A stretch of DNA of 64,000 nt, taken from Bifidobacterium breve DSM 20213 = JCM 1192 (GTDB lineage: Bacteria > Actinomycetota > Actinomycetes > Actinomycetales > Bifidobacteriaceae). The stretch covers positions 1,178,001-1,242,000 of the forward strand of contig NZ_AP012324.1 of the NCBI RefSeq assembly GCF_001025175.1, given 5' to 3'. Below are positions 42,886 to 52,740 of this stretch, in pieces (the stretch's first letter is position 1; each line of letters starts with the position of its first letter). The notes below the pieces were generated by a model. That model was not told the DNA's origin. It ran no database searches and saw nothing but the letters and a program-made list of their open reading frames with translations. The translations under genes and the position numbers were made by a program.

Positions 42886-43527
42886 ATGGCTAAGCGCAAA
42901 CATATCGGCACTGTTGTTATTGCAATACTGGTCGCTATTCTGCTGGCGGTGGGCGTTTCCGGCTGGCTATTCTGGCAGTCGGTACAACGGGTGATCGGCG
43001 AGGCGCAGCAGGCGGGCGAATATGCGGCTGAAGCACAGCAATCCGTCGGGCAGGGCGACTTCAAGCAGGCGCTTGAGCAGATGGACAGCGCTGGCAGTCA
43101 CATCGTCACGGCGCACGACGAAACCCAGGGCGCGCTATGGCAGGCCGCCGAATACGTGCCATATTACGGTTCGGACGTGAAAGCGGTGCGCGGCATGCTG
43201 GGCGCGGCCGCCGACGCCGCGACCAACGCCCTGCCCAAAATCGACAGTGCCGCGCAGGGCACGTTGGTGGACTTCAATATCGAAGAGCTGCTGTCCGGCA
43301 TGAACTTCTCCGACGGCACGCTTTCCATTCCCAAAATCGCTTCCATCAAGCAGGACCTGTCCGACGCCGGTGCGGTCTTGAAGCGCGTCAAGACGTCGAT
43401 TTATGCGCTGCCGCAACCCCGCACGGAACAGATCACCGAAATGGTCAACCAGGGCAAGCAGGTAGTGGACCAAATCGATGAGACTTTCGACACCTTGAAC
43501 ACCATCGTCGAAAAGATTCCGGGCTGA
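42886..43527 (+). CDS. DUF4012-like protein, probably truncated
   Basis: 213 residues. A basic N-terminus and one membrane segment (GTVVIAILVAILLAVGVSGW) precede an extracytoplasmic helical region. ALWQAAEYVPYYGSDVKAVR matches the DUF4012 pattern. DUF4012 proteins are usually 500-700 residues; this one stops after about 200, just before the expected core, without a visible frameshifted continuation. May therefore be a truncated remnant or a short paralogue. ATG at 42886 has no strong ribosome site. Confidence 0.65.
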   Translation: MAKRKHIGTVVIAILVAILLAVGVSGWLFWQSVQRVIGEAQQAGEYAAEAQQSVGQGDFKQALEQMDSAGSHIVTAHDETQGALWQAAEYVPYYGSDVKAVRGMLGAAADAATNALPKIDSAAQGTLVDFNIEELLSGMNFSDGTLSIPKIASIKQDLSDAGAVLKRVKTSIYALPQPRTEQITEMVNQGKQVVDQIDETFDTLNTIVEKIPG

Positions 43528-43619
43528 CGTTGGTTCGTTCTTGTCGTATATTGGCGTAACCTCCGCATAAGGCTAGTCCATACAAATTTATGTTTAAATT
43601 TGGGATAGGAGGTGCCAAT

Positions 43620-43913
43620 ATGCCGACACGCACACCAATCCCGGTCAGTCGGGCGATGCGTCATATATCCGCCAACCTCGATTTGGCGCGCAGACAACAG
43701 CGCATTCCCGTAGCCTTGCTGGCCGAGCGGGCTGGATTATCCATGCCAACGGTCACCAAAATGCTGCGTACGGGTAATGGCAGCTTTGAGAACTTCCTCC
43801 GCATTGCTCGTCTGCTTGGACTGCTGGACGGCGTACAGCAAGCGACGGACCCTCTTAACACAGATATCGGCAAATTACGCGCCGACGAAGACACTCCGAA
43901 ACGTATTCGATAG
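43620..43913 (+). CDS. XRE-family HTH protein (HipB-like antitoxin)
   Basis: 97 residues from ATG 43620, after AGGAGGT. Helix-turn-helix: LDLARRQQRIPVALLAERAG, LSMPTVTKMLRTGNGSFENF, LRIARLLGLLDG. It resembles HipB antitoxins, which act as operator-binding partner of HipA. The gene next to it is a broken HipA, so this is an orphan antitoxin. The stop and the HipA start are 23 bp apart. Confidence 0.8.
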   Translation: MPTRTPIPVSRAMRHISANLDLARRQQRIPVALLAERAGLSMPTVTKMLRTGNGSFENFLRIARLLGLLDGVQQATDPLNTDIGKLRADEDTPKRIR

Positions 43914-43936
43914 TACAGCAGGAGGCGCAACACATC

Positions 43937-44397
43937 ATGGAAGCAATCGTCACCCTGCAGTTCAACGGCACAGACGTCACCGTCGGGAAATTATTCACCA
44001 GTATCAGGCGCGGCATCGAATCGGCAAATTTCACATACGATACGGCCTATATGCGCTCTTCAAACGCAGTATCCCTCTGTCCAGAGATGCCCCCTCCCCC
44101 GGAACGTTCCCGGCCGAGCATAATGCGATGCATCGCATCTTTCAAGACTGCATGCCGGATCGTTGGGGCAGGAACCTCATGCTTCGTGCAGAACATCAAG
44201 ATGCTCGTTCGGAGCATCGCACAGCACGCACACTATTTGAGGGAGATCTCTTGCTATCCGTCAACGATGAGACCCGACAAGGCGCATTGCGCTTCTGGAA
44301 CAACGACGGTGACGCGCTAGCTCCCAGTGAGACCGGCGGTCCAAGAGAAGTGACCATTCAGTCCCGCATCCATAGCAATGATGAGCAGCTGCTTTGA
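43937..44397 (+). pseudogene. HipA-like kinase toxin, truncated and frameshifted
   Basis: Start MEAIVTLQFNGTDVTVGKLF and SANFTYDTAYM match the HipA N-terminal domain. A frameshift near 44075 leads to LSRDAPSPGTFPAEHNAMHR, then DCMPDRWGRNLMLRAE and LSVNDETRQGALRF. The frame stops after about 150 residues, before the kinase domain (about 250 residues missing). Only the regulatory N-domain remains, so no toxicity is expected. Confidence 0.85.
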
Positions 44398-44439
44398 ATC
44401 CGGCATTGCGCGGCTTCGCGAAGCAAGCGCACAATGACT

Positions 44440-44541
44440 TCACATTCCCGCCTTGCACCAGCTGGCTGCAATCTGCGTATGGTCATGTATCTGTAGGCCG
44501 GCACGAATGCGGCTGATGGGTGCGGCGAATCGTGAGGCACC
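44440..44541 (-). pseudogene. 3' scrap of a NarL-type response regulator
   Basis: Encodes ISRIRAGLQIHDHTQIAASW and CKAGM, matching the HTH end of the regulator at 35955. Third copy of this 3' end in the window. Confidence 0.65.
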
Positions 44542-44550
44542 GTCTCCTCT

Positions 44551-45346
44551 TTCTATGGCGGCGGCATGGTCGCCGGCCAGCCCATCGGCACCATGATAGG
44601 CTCTCGCATGATCAACAATGCGCAAGCCGGCTTCATCATCGGCGCCGTGATCATGCTGGCTTTCGGATTCGTGGCGCTTGCCATCTGGCCTCGCGAGGAA
44701 TCCTCAAAGGACATGGAACGCACCAAGATGACGCTCAAGGATCTCGCTGTCTCCTTCCACTTCCCGAAGTTCTCCACCTCGCGTGACTTCTACAAGGCGT
44801 TCGGCTGCCGAGTGTGCATGTTGCTCAGCTACCAGATGATCTCCGTGTACCAACTCTACATCGTCGAGGATTACGTGCACCAGACCAAGACCGAGGCTGC
44901 CGGCACCATCGCCACCATGTCCATCATCACCATGGTCGTTTCCCTGAGCGCTTCGCTGATCTCCGGCCCGATCTCCGACAAGATGCACACGCGCGCAAGG
45001 TACTAGTCATCATCGCCTCGCTGCTGTTCGCGATTGGCACCGCGATGCCGTGGATCATGCCGAGCGTCACGGGCATGTACCTGTATGCGGGCATCGCCGG
45101 CTTCGGCTACGGCGTGTACTCAGCCATCGACCAAGCGCTCAACGTCGACGTGCTGCCGAACAAGGAAGAGGCCGGTAAGGACCTCGGCATCCTCAACCTG
45201 GCCACCACGCTCGGCCAGGCGGTGGGCCCCACCATCACCTCGACGGTAAAGACCGCGACCGGAGCTTTACGCCTGCATTCGCCATCTCCATCATCATGGC
45301 CGTGTGCGCCGCCGTGTTCGTGCTGCGCATTCAGAAGGTGAAGTAG
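44551..45346 (+). pseudogene. MFS transporter, 5'-truncated and frameshifted
   Basis: Reads MVAGQPIGTMIGSRMINNAQ, then GFIIGAVIMLAFGFVALAIW. A frame change near 45000 gives VLVIIASLLFAIGTAMPWIM and LGILNLATTLGQAVGPTITS. Another near 45265 gives PAFAISIIMAVCAAVFVLRI, ending at TAG 45344. About the first half (around 200 residues) is missing. The sugar-like family of the transporter cannot be read. Confidence 0.82.
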
Positions 45347-45360
45347 ACGCTGCAAAGTGC

Positions 45361-45566
45361 CCATCTCCGTTTCGAGGGGCTGATTTTGACTTTGCGGAAC
45401 ATCTATCTCCATTTCGAGGGGCTGATGCCAAAGTAGCTACTGGTCAAAAACAACGGAATGACGTTGGAGTAATGCCATTTCTATCCGCGATCTGGCAGTT
45501 GACCAGCCCCTTGAAACGGGAGTAGACCTCCGACAAGCACGAAATCAGCCCCTCGAAACTGAATTT
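45361..45566. repeat. Inverted-repeat element, copy 2
   Basis: Diverged copy of 12259-12457: TTTCGAGGGGCTGATTT near 45370 and its inverse near 45542, with the inner pair at 45412-45426 and 45503-45517. It lies between the MFS remnant stop and the second amino-acid permease. Covers most of the 45347-45669 gap. Confidence 0.8.
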
Positions 45567-45669
45567 GGCTCAATGCATCGCCCGGCGCAACTATATCCTC
45601 GGTGCGGGTATACTATTTCGGGCCGTCACGATGACGTCCACGGAACGCACGCATGGCAAAGAGAGAAGC

Positions 45670-47250
45670 ATGAGTCAGCCCGATACCGACATGGCAAAGC
45701 AGTCGCCGTCCTCGCAACAGGAAACGCGGATTAGGATGGATGCCCCGCAGCATAAGCCAAATCAGGCAGACGAATCGAGCGCATTAGGCGAGCAGTCAAC
45801 TGAGCCGACTGGCCAGCACAATAAACACGCTCTGCACACGAACCTGAAGCGCGGCATGGAATCCCGCCACCTACAAATGATCTCGTTGGGCGGCGTGATC
45901 GGCACCGGTCTGTTCCTGAGCTCCGGATATACCATTCAGCAGGCAGGCCCGATCGGTACGATTCTGGCGTACAGCATTGGTGCGCTCATCGTCTATCTGG
46001 TCATGCTCACGCTCGGCGAGCTCTCCGTGGCCATGCCGGTGACCGGTTCCTTCCATGTGTATGCCGAAAAGTTCATCGGCCCCGGCACCGGTTTCGTGAT
46101 CGCGATCCAATATTGGCTCACTTGGACGGTGGCTCTCGGCTCCGAATTCACCGCCGCCGGTCTGCTCATGCAACGATGGTTTCCGGACAGCCCCACATGG
46201 GTATGGAGCGCGGCGTGCATCATCCTCATCTTTACCTTGAATGCCCTGTCCGTCCGATTCTTCGCCGAGGCGGAATTCTGGTTCGCTTCAATTAAGGTGT
46301 TCGCCATCTGCGCGTTCATCATCATCGGTCTACTCGCCATCTTCGGCATTATTCCTATCGCCGGATATCAGCATGCGCCGATGTTCGGCAATCTCGTCAA
46401 AGATGGCATCTTTCCCAACGGCTTCGTGCCGGTGTTCGCGACGATTCTGACCGTCAACTTCGCGTTCTCCGGCACCGAGCTCATTGGTGTGACCGCCGGC
46501 GAGACGCGCGACCCGGAAACCGCCGTGCCGAAAGCCATCCACACCACGCTGTGGCGTCTGGTGCTGTTCTTCATCGGCTCGATCACCGTGATGTGCGCGC
46601 TGATTCCGTGGCGCCAGGCCGGCGTGGGCGAAAGCCCGTTCGTGCTCGTGTTCAACAGCATCGGCATCCCCTATGCGGGCGACATCATGAATTTCGTGGT
46701 GCTCACGGCCGTGCTTTCCGCCTCGAATTCCGGCCTGTACGCTTCCACGCGCATGGTGTGGTCGATGGGTAACGAGGGCATGATTCCACGCTGGTTTGCC
46801 AAGACGAACCGTTGCGGTGTGCCGATGCTCGCCTTGTGCGCCGCAATGGCCGGCGGCCTGTTGGCTCTCCTGTCTTCCGTGATCGCCGCTTCGACCGTGT
46901 ATCTGGTGCTGGTGGCGCTGTCCGGCCTGTCCGCCGTGGTAGTGTGGATTGCCATCGCTTACTGTCAGATTGTGTTCCGCCGCCGTTGGCTGGCATCTGG
47001 CCATTCCGCTGATGAACTCAAATACCGCACGCCTGGCTACCCTTATGTTTCCTGGGCGGCGTTCATCCTGTGCACCGCATCGTTCATATTGGTGATTTTC
47101 GATGTGGAGCAACGGTTCGCGCTTGTGGCTGAGCTCGTGTTCATCGTGGTCTGTTACGGCATTTACTTCCTGCAACAATGGTGGCGGAAACGCAGAAAAG
47201 CGTCTGACAGCGAAGACGATCTATCCATGCCGTGGGCCAATCAACGCTGA
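45670..47250 (+). CDS. Amino-acid permease, AAT/APC family (paralogue)
   Basis: 526 residues from ATG 45670, after AAGAGAGAAG. A long hydrophilic N-terminus of about 65 residues ([20 protein letters not shown]) precedes the conserved core [20 protein letters not shown]. Twelve membrane segments. Closely similar to the permease at 10858-12258, which lacks this N-terminal extension. Substrate unknown. A 20-bp perfect hairpin lies 165 bp downstream. Confidence 0.92.
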   Translation: MSQPDTDMAKQSPSSQQETRIRMDAPQHKPNQADESSALGEQSTEPTGQHNKHALHTNLKRGMESRHLQMISLGGVIGTGLFLSSGYTIQQAGPIGTILAYSIGALIVYLVMLTLGELSVAMPVTGSFHVYAEKFIGPGTGFVIAIQYWLTWTVALGSEFTAAGLLMQRWFPDSPTWVWSAACIILIFTLNALSVRFFAEAEFWFASIKVFAICAFIIIGLLAIFGIIPIAGYQHAPMFGNLVKDGIFPNGFVPVFATILTVNFAFSGTELIGVTAGETRDPETAVPKAIHTTLWRLVLFFIGSITVMCALIPWRQAGVGESPFVLVFNSIGIPYAGDIMNFVVLTAVLSASNSGLYASTRMVWSMGNEGMIPRWFAKTNRCGVPMLALCAAMAGGLLALLSSVIAASTVYLVLVALSGLSAVVVWIAIAYCQIVFRRRWLASGHSADELKYRTPGYPYVSWAAFILCTASFILVIFDVEQRFALVAELVFIVVCYGIYFLQQWWRKRRKASDSEDDLSMPWANQR

Positions 47251-47415
47251 TTGAACGATTGCATTTTGTTCCGGGTTCCAGCTCCGGTTCTTTGCATTGC
47301 GGATTGCGTATATCCGAACAATAGATACAACACAATAAAAAAGCCATATTTGATTGGAATGCCGTCCATCCCCATTCATAGGTCAATAGAAGGCCGGCAA
47401 ACAGATAATAAACCG

Positions 47416-47465
47416 CGAGGGGCGGTGACGTTCGGATGATGATAACCGAACGTCACCGCCCCTCG
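47416..47465. terminator. Bidirectional hairpin terminator
   Basis: Perfect 20-bp stem (arms 47416-47435 and 47446-47465), 10-base loop, core GGGGCGGTGACGTTCGG. A T-rich tail on the minus strand. Serves convergent permease and LEA-like gene. Bases 47251-47415 show nothing else. Confidence 0.9.
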
Positions 47466-47492
47466 CACTCATTGCGGGATCAAAGCCACGAA

Positions 47493-47732
47493 TCAGTTCT
47501 CCGCATTCTCGCGGAGAGCCTCCTTGGCGTCGTTCTTGACCTCGGTGGCCTTCTTGGCAGCCTCGGCTTTGGCGACATCCGCCTTGGCTTTGGCCTCGTC
47601 GAGCGCATCCCCGGCCTTGTCCACCAGGTCAGAGGCCTTGTCGGTAGCCTTGTCTTTGATATCGCGGGCCGTATCGGCAACTTTGCTGCCGGCCTGTTTG
47701 GCAAAATCCTTCGCATCATCGATCAAACTCAT
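47493..47732 (-). CDS. LEA-like small coiled-coil stress protein
   Basis: 79 residues, almost entirely Ala, Lys, Asp and Glu in 11-mer-like repeats: DAKDFAKQAGSKVADTARDI, KDKATDKASDLVDKAGDALD, KADVAKAEAAKKATEVKNDA. This is the pattern of LEA group-3/CsbD-like amphipathic helices that stabilise membranes or proteins on drying or stress. No membrane segment. Ends beside the terminator at 47416. Confidence 0.75.
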   Translation of the reverse strand: MSLIDDAKDFAKQAGSKVADTARDIKDKATDKASDLVDKAGDALDEAKAKADVAKAEAAKKATEVKNDAKEALRENAEN

Positions 47733-48019
47733 GGTTGCTCCTTAGTACATGTATGCATGGAACTACTGAAATTGCTGACAATACTGTTCGATTATTCTTG
47801 AGTTGTGGTGAGCCTTACTTGCGACGTTCCCGCGCAAATATCCAGCTCACGCATAATTATACATAGCGTGAGTGAATGGAATCCGTCAACTCGGCAACCG
47901 TCAAATGAATTTCAACGGCTCATGCAGACTGCAATCTCAATGGTTCTCCACATTCCCGCAGCAACGGATTGCTCCTTGCCGTGCGCCGCCTCTTGACTTT
48001 TTATGAGCACGCGCCAATC

Positions 48020-48382
48020 ATGGAATATATGGGGATTGCAATCAAGCGCATATATGAGGAGCCGGCAGCATCGGACGGGTTCCGCGTGCTGGTGGACCGC
48101 CTGTGGCCGCGCGGCATGACAAAGGAGCGCGCGGCCCTGGACCTGTGGCTGAAGGCCGTCTCCCCTTCTCCCTCGCTACGCAAATGGTTCGGCCATGACC
48201 CCGCGAAATTCGCGGAATTCCAAGCCCGGTACGTTGCCGAACTTGACGCCAATACCGCCGTCGAAGACCTGCGCTGTATCTGCGCGGAGCATCCCGACGT
48301 GACGTTGCTGTATGCGGCCAAAGACCCGCAAGTCAATCATGCCTTGGTACTGCGCGACTATCTCAATGAGTCACTTCAATAA
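48020..48382 (+). CDS. DUF488 family protein (YeaO-like)
   Basis: 120 residues from ATG 48020; ATG 48029 (MGIAIKRIYEEP) is equally likely. Conserved motifs: RIYEEP, VLVDRLWPRGMTKERAALDL, LRKWFGHDP, and LLYAAKDPQVNHALVLRDYL. The family is widespread but its role is not known. The upstream gap 47733-48019 holds no gene. Confidence 0.85.
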   Translation: MEYMGIAIKRIYEEPAASDGFRVLVDRLWPRGMTKERAALDLWLKAVSPSPSLRKWFGHDPAKFAEFQARYVAELDANTAVEDLRCICAEHPDVTLLYAAKDPQVNHALVLRDYLNESLQ

Positions 48383-48447
48383 TCGGCAGCACAAGCAAAT
48401 GTTCAAAAACGACATTCGCTTCTCGCGGCGATTTCGAATTCCAAAGT

Positions 48448-48876
48448 TCACACCAACGGCTTGCGTACATCCAGTTCGCAAGTGATGCCAGTCTCCTTGC
48501 GAGCCCATTCCGCCGCCTGCAATGCGGCGATGTTCCAGAGCGCGTGCGGCACACCGCCGAGATCCGGATGGGAACCCCAGAACGTGATGTCATCGGAGTA
48601 TGCGGTGATGAGCGAATCCTCCGTAACCGGCATAATCGTGTGGTAAAGCCGATCGGCCAGCGTGGACACGAATTCATTGGCCGCGGCAAACGTGTCGATG
48701 AGATGCTGCTCGGCAGTCACCGGCGGGCCAACTAGCTCCCAGGATTCGACATCCGTAGCGCTCCATTGCGCGGCCTCGCCGTCCACCTCGCGCTGCAGTG
48801 AAACGAACAGCCTAGCGAACTCGTCCGAGGTCAGACCTGTAACTCGACGACGGGTCGAGAGTTCAATCGGAGTCAT
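48448..48876 (-). CDS. Hypothetical protein
   Basis: 142 residues from ATG 48876, after AAGGAGAAGTTG. Mixed alpha/beta composition, no signal peptide or membrane segment: MTPIELSTRRRVTGLTSDEF, LYHTIMPVTEDSLITAYSDD, WGSHPDLGGVPHALWNIAAL. I do not recognise the family. Isolated on the minus strand between plus-strand genes. Confidence 0.6.
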   Translation of the reverse strand: MTPIELSTRRRVTGLTSDEFARLFVSLQREVDGEAAQWSATDVESWELVGPPVTAEQHLIDTFAAANEFVSTLADRLYHTIMPVTEDSLITAYSDDITFWGSHPDLGGVPHALWNIAALQAAEWARKETGITCELDVRKPLV

Positions 48877-49073
48877 CAACTTCTCCTTTCCATGTATTTA
48901 TGCATCATATGCTCTTAAGGGTCAAATTCGATTCATGCGGACGAACGAATCCATCTAGTAAACGAAAAGCATGGCTGCAATGCATTACAGAATTGACTCA
49001 AGATCCCCAGATGAATGCTTTTTCTTGTAAATCGGATAGACTGGCGCGAGAACAGTGCGAGAAAGAGGCGAGG

Positions 49074-50090
49074 ATGACCGAGAAACAATCGCGGAAGCAA
49101 ACGACAACATACGCCAACCTGCAGAACGACCAGTCCGGTCAGCCACAGCAAGGCAAGCCGCGCAAGCCGTCGCTGCATGCACGCTGGAAAACCATGAGCC
49201 AAGCTATGGGCATGGAAATCCGCGAGCACAAGAGCTCGTTCGCGGTCTATGTGGTGCTGCGCATGCTGGTGCTCGCCATGGCCATACTCCAATTCTTCAA
49301 CGGCAATTATGAGAACGTATTTCTGTGCATCCTTACGTTACTGCTGCTGTTGGCACCGGCATTTATCCAGGTGCAGTTCCGCATCGAGCTGCCTTCGGTG
49401 CTCGAAGTCATCGTGCTAGTGTTTGCGTTCTCGGCCGAGATTCTTGGTGAGATCAGCTCGTTTTATGAGATCTTCCCGTTCTGGGACACAGTGCTGCACA
49501 CGATGAACGGCTTCCTCGCCGCGGCGATCGGCTTCTCATTGGTCGACCTGCTCAACCGATCCGACCGGGTGAAGTTTGAGCTTTCGCCTCTGTATCTGGC
49601 GATTGTCTCCTTCTGCTTCTCCATGACCATCGGCGTAATCTGGGAGTTCTTCGAATTCGGCATGGACCAGCTATTCGGGTTTGACATGCAGAAAGACGCC
49701 ATTGTGCATTCCATCAGCTCGGTGATGCTCGACCCCACGCACACCAATCACGCGATTCATATCAGCGACATCACACAGGTTACAGTCAACGGCCAGAATC
49801 TGGACCTCGGCGGCTATCTCGATATCGGCCTGATCGACACGATGGAAGATCTCATCGTCAACTTCATCGGCGCGGTCGTGTTCTCCGTGTTCGGCTTCTT
49901 GTATGTGAAAAACCGCGGCAAAAAGGACTCCATCATCAGCCGGTTCGTGCCGCATCGCAAGTCCGCCGACCGCGATTATCTGCGACTGGTGATCGATGGC
50001 GGGAAAGCAACTGACGTCGATTCGGCTGATGGGGCCGCAGCCAGTGCCGGTAGTGCCAGTACCATCTCAGCTGTCACTGCCAAGCCTTGA
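49074..50090 (+). CDS. Polytopic membrane protein, possibly YjdF/DUF2238-like
   Basis: 338 residues from ATG 49074, after GAGGCGAGG. Hydrophilic N-terminal ~60 residues, then about seven hydrophobic segments and a basic/Ser-Ala-rich tail. Conserved-looking motifs FWDTVLHTMNGFLAAAIGFS, WEFFEFGMDQLFG and IDTMEDLIVN suggest the YjdF/DUF2238 group of unknown function. The 3' end overlaps the convergent DUF1287 gene by 17 bp. Confidence 0.65.
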   Translation: MTEKQSRKQTTTYANLQNDQSGQPQQGKPRKPSLHARWKTMSQAMGMEIREHKSSFAVYVVLRMLVLAMAILQFFNGNYENVFLCILTLLLLLAPAFIQVQFRIELPSVLEVIVLVFAFSAEILGEISSFYEIFPFWDTVLHTMNGFLAAAIGFSLVDLLNRSDRVKFELSPLYLAIVSFCFSMTIGVIWEFFEFGMDQLFGFDMQKDAIVHSISSVMLDPTHTNHAIHISDITQVTVNGQNLDLGGYLDIGLIDTMEDLIVNFIGAVVFSVFGFLYVKNRGKKDSIISRFVPHRKSADRDYLRLVIDGGKATDVDSADGAAASAGSASTISAVTAKP

Positions 50091-50922
50091 GCACGCTCTG
50101 CGGTACTTTCGACGCGTCAAAACGGTAGTGCCCGGTGACCGTCATGTGCTTCTTGAATGAGAAGTAGTCATTCTCGCGCTGCTTCTGGGCCATATTGTGA
50201 ATCACGTACGGGGTGCCATTCTTGTCGCGTTTGTCCGAGATGACGCCGATATGCTTGACGTGCTGGAAGACCACGATGTCACCGCCCTGCCATTGCGCAA
50301 CGTCGGCGGTGTCCGTGGTGAGCGTCTGCCCGTATTTCGCGAAGAACACGTCAAGCACGCCGGTGCGGCGGAAATCGATGTTCGAATCCGGCTTCGGTGC
50401 TACGGCAACGTAGCTAGCCGGGTCGGCGGCGATATCTGTATCGACCATGGCCTTCAGATCGTAACCGGCTTCACGAAACGCACGCCACACCGAGTCGGTG
50501 CAGGCACCACGATCGGCCGGCGGGTAGCCGCCCTGATAATAGTCGGAGTCATAGGCCGGGTGATTTTCGGCATCCTTACGGGCACCGGTAACAATATCTG
50601 CATAGTCGTCCACACCGTTGCCGTTGAAATCAACCGTGCTGGCGGCTTTCGAATACTTGCGATTCGCCTCATCAGTCGACATGATATCTGATTCCGATGC
50701 AGCCGAATCCGCTGAGGTTGGGTCCGGTGTTCCCGCCAGCAAACCCGCCACCTGTGTTACGCCAGCCGTTAATGACATGGGCAGTACTCGGGCCAGGTGA
50801 CGTGCAGCCAACACACCACCTAAAACAAGCATCACAATCACTGCAACAGCAAGTATCCGTTCGAAGCGTCGGCGTGTGCTTCGACTGTTTTCATGCCCTG
50901 CTTCAGTCAGATGATGTGCCAT
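50074..50922 (-). CDS. DUF1287 family membrane-anchored protein
   Basis: 282 residues; one N-terminal membrane segment (LAVAVIVMLVLGGVLAARHL) and an extracytoplasmic domain. The DUF1287 pattern is visible: DDYADIVTGARKDAENHPAY, YYQGGYPPADRGACTDSVWR, GGDIVVFQHVKHIGVISDKR and VIHNMAQKQRENDYF. The conserved Cys in GACTDSVWR and His in VKHIG form an NlpC/P60-like catalytic pair, so a cell-wall amidase activity is plausible. Confidence 0.8.
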   Translation of the reverse strand: MAHHLTEAGHENSRSTRRRFERILAVAVIVMLVLGGVLAARHLARVLPMSLTAGVTQVAGLLAGTPDPTSADSAASESDIMSTDEANRKYSKAASTVDFNGNGVDDYADIVTGARKDAENHPAYDSDYYQGGYPPADRGACTDSVWRAFREAGYDLKAMVDTDIAADPASYVAVAPKPDSNIDFRRTGVLDVFFAKYGQTLTTDTADVAQWQGGDIVVFQHVKHIGVISDKRDKNGTPYVIHNMAQKQRENDYFSFKKHMTVTGHYRFDASKVPQSVLKAWQ

Positions 50923-51001
50923 ACCGGTCTCCCAGCGTGAGACTTCCCAATCGCTTGTTTCGGTGGCTTACACCGTAGTCGCATGACTTATGAAATGCTT
51001 G

Positions 51002-51026
51002 GCCCATACAGTTTTTCTGTATGGGC
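51002..51026 (-). terminator. Terminator hairpin after trpE
   Basis: 10-bp perfect stem GCCCATACAG with a 5-base loop, 18 bp past the trpE stop on the minus strand; only a modest T tail. Confidence 0.75.
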
Positions 51027-51044
51027 TTCCCATGTCCGTCTATC

Positions 51045-52601
51045 TCACAGCTCGCGCAGCTGGGCGGCAATCTGGATGGATTCGACGCTGGCTTCGGCCT
51101 TGTTGCGGGTCTCCTGCCATTCGGTGGCAGGCACAGAGTCGAGCACGATGCCGGCACCAGCCTGCACGCTCGCCTCATGATCGCACAGGAACGCGGTACG
51201 AATGGCGATGGCCATATCCATATTGCCGGAGAAATCGAAGTAGCCGACGGTACCGCCGTAGATACCACGATCGGCCGGTTCCAGTTCGTCGATGATTTCC
51301 ACCGCGCGCGGCTTGGGAGCTCCGGAGAGCGTGCCTGCAGGGAACGCGGACTTGAACACGTCAAAGGCGGTTAGCGACGGGTCGACCTTACCGGTGACCG
51401 TCGAGCAAATATGCATGATGTGGCTGAAACGCTTGATATCCATGAGCTGTACGACTTCCACGGACTGTGGCACGCACACCTTGCTCAGATCGTTGCGGGA
51501 CAGATCCACGAGCATGATGTGCTCGCTGCGTTCCTTCGGATCGGCAAGCAACTCCTTGGCGAACTTCTCGTCCTCCTCCGGGGTGGCACCACGCGGGCGA
51601 GAACCGGCAATCGGAAAGGTCATCGCGTGGCCATTGTCTACCTTGATAAGGGTTTCCGGGCTGGAGCCGATGACATTGAAATCACGGCCCTGCGCGTCGG
51701 TCAACGCCATGAAATACATGTAGGGGCTCGGGTTCAGCGTACGCAGCACACGGTAGACGTCGAACGGGTCGGCGGGCGAATCGATGTCGAGACGCTGGGA
51801 GATGACCACCTGAAACACATCGCCGTCCACGATATGTTGCTTGGCACGTTCGACGGCCTGCTCGTAGTGGCTTTTCTCAGTACGGAAACGCAACTCAGGC
51901 TGAGCAACCGTTTCGTCCAGAATATTGACACGAAACTCGTCAGGAGCCGGCGTGACAGCGTCACGCTGCATCTGGTCGAGTCGAGCGACGGCTTCGTTGT
52001 AGGCGGCGTCGGCTCGGGTCGACTTGTTGTCCACGTTGACCGCGTTGGCAATGAGCCATACCGAACCGGATATGTGGTCGACCACGGCGATATCGGTGGC
52101 CAGGGCAAGCACGGTTTCCGGCTGGCCGGTCTCATCCGGGGCCTCGGCGCGCAAGGTCGGTTCCCAATGACGAATCGCATCCCAACCGACTGTGCCGACC
52201 AGACCGCTGGTCAGGTTCGGCAGACCCGCCACATGCGGGGCTTTGAGGGCCTTCAGAGCGGCGTGAGCGACCTCGATCACGTCACCTTCGGTGGGCACGC
52301 CGACAGGGACTTTGCCCAGCCAGTCGGCCTGACCATTGTTGGAACGCAGTTGAGCCATCGAGTTGACGCCAATGAAGCTGTATCGGCTCCACGTGCCGCC
52401 ATATTCCGCGGATTCGAGGATGAATGTGCCGGAACGGCCGCCAGCAAGACGCTCGTAGAAGCCGACCGGGGTGAGCGAATCGGCAAGCAAACGACGCACG
52501 ATGGGAACCACACGATAGCCGGCATCGGCAAGCTCGTGAAACTGTTCGCGACTGGGCCAGGTGGCACCCCACTTCAGGTGTTCGACGCTGCATTCGCTCA
52601 T
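51045..52601 (-). CDS. trpE: Anthranilate synthase component I
   Basis: 518 residues, full length; start ATG after AAAGGAG. Converts chorismate to anthranilate with the TrpG amidotransferase, which is not in this window. N-terminal feedback-type motif LLADSLTPVGFYERLAGGRS and ESAEYGGTWSRYSFIG, then the chorismate-binding core: PSPYMYFMALTDAQGRDFNV, IAGSRPRGATPEEDEKFAKE, VDLSRNDLSKVC, and AFPAGTLSGAPKPRAVEIID. Transcribed alone, far from trpA/trpCB, with its own terminator. Confidence 0.96.
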   Translation of the reverse strand: MSECSVEHLKWGATWPSREQFHELADAGYRVVPIVRRLLADSLTPVGFYERLAGGRSGTFILESAEYGGTWSRYSFIGVNSMAQLRSNNGQADWLGKVPVGVPTEGDVIEVAHAALKALKAPHVAGLPNLTSGLVGTVGWDAIRHWEPTLRAEAPDETGQPETVLALATDIAVVDHISGSVWLIANAVNVDNKSTRADAAYNEAVARLDQMQRDAVTPAPDEFRVNILDETVAQPELRFRTEKSHYEQAVERAKQHIVDGDVFQVVISQRLDIDSPADPFDVYRVLRTLNPSPYMYFMALTDAQGRDFNVIGSSPETLIKVDNGHAMTFPIAGSRPRGATPEEDEKFAKELLADPKERSEHIMLVDLSRNDLSKVCVPQSVEVVQLMDIKRFSHIMHICSTVTGKVDPSLTAFDVFKSAFPAGTLSGAPKPRAVEIIDELEPADRGIYGGTVGYFDFSGNMDMAIAIRTAFLCDHEASVQAGAGIVLDSVPATEWQETRNKAEASVESIQIAAQLREL

Positions 52602-52740
52602 GTTCGCTCCTTTACTTGCGTTGATGACGTTTATTCTACTGCCGATGAAGCTCCCCCCAGTCAGCTGTGCTGACAGCTCGTCGCAAGAGAGGACAGCCTC
52701 CGGCTGATTATATTTTGCTCACTGTCGTTCGCCTTCGCCT

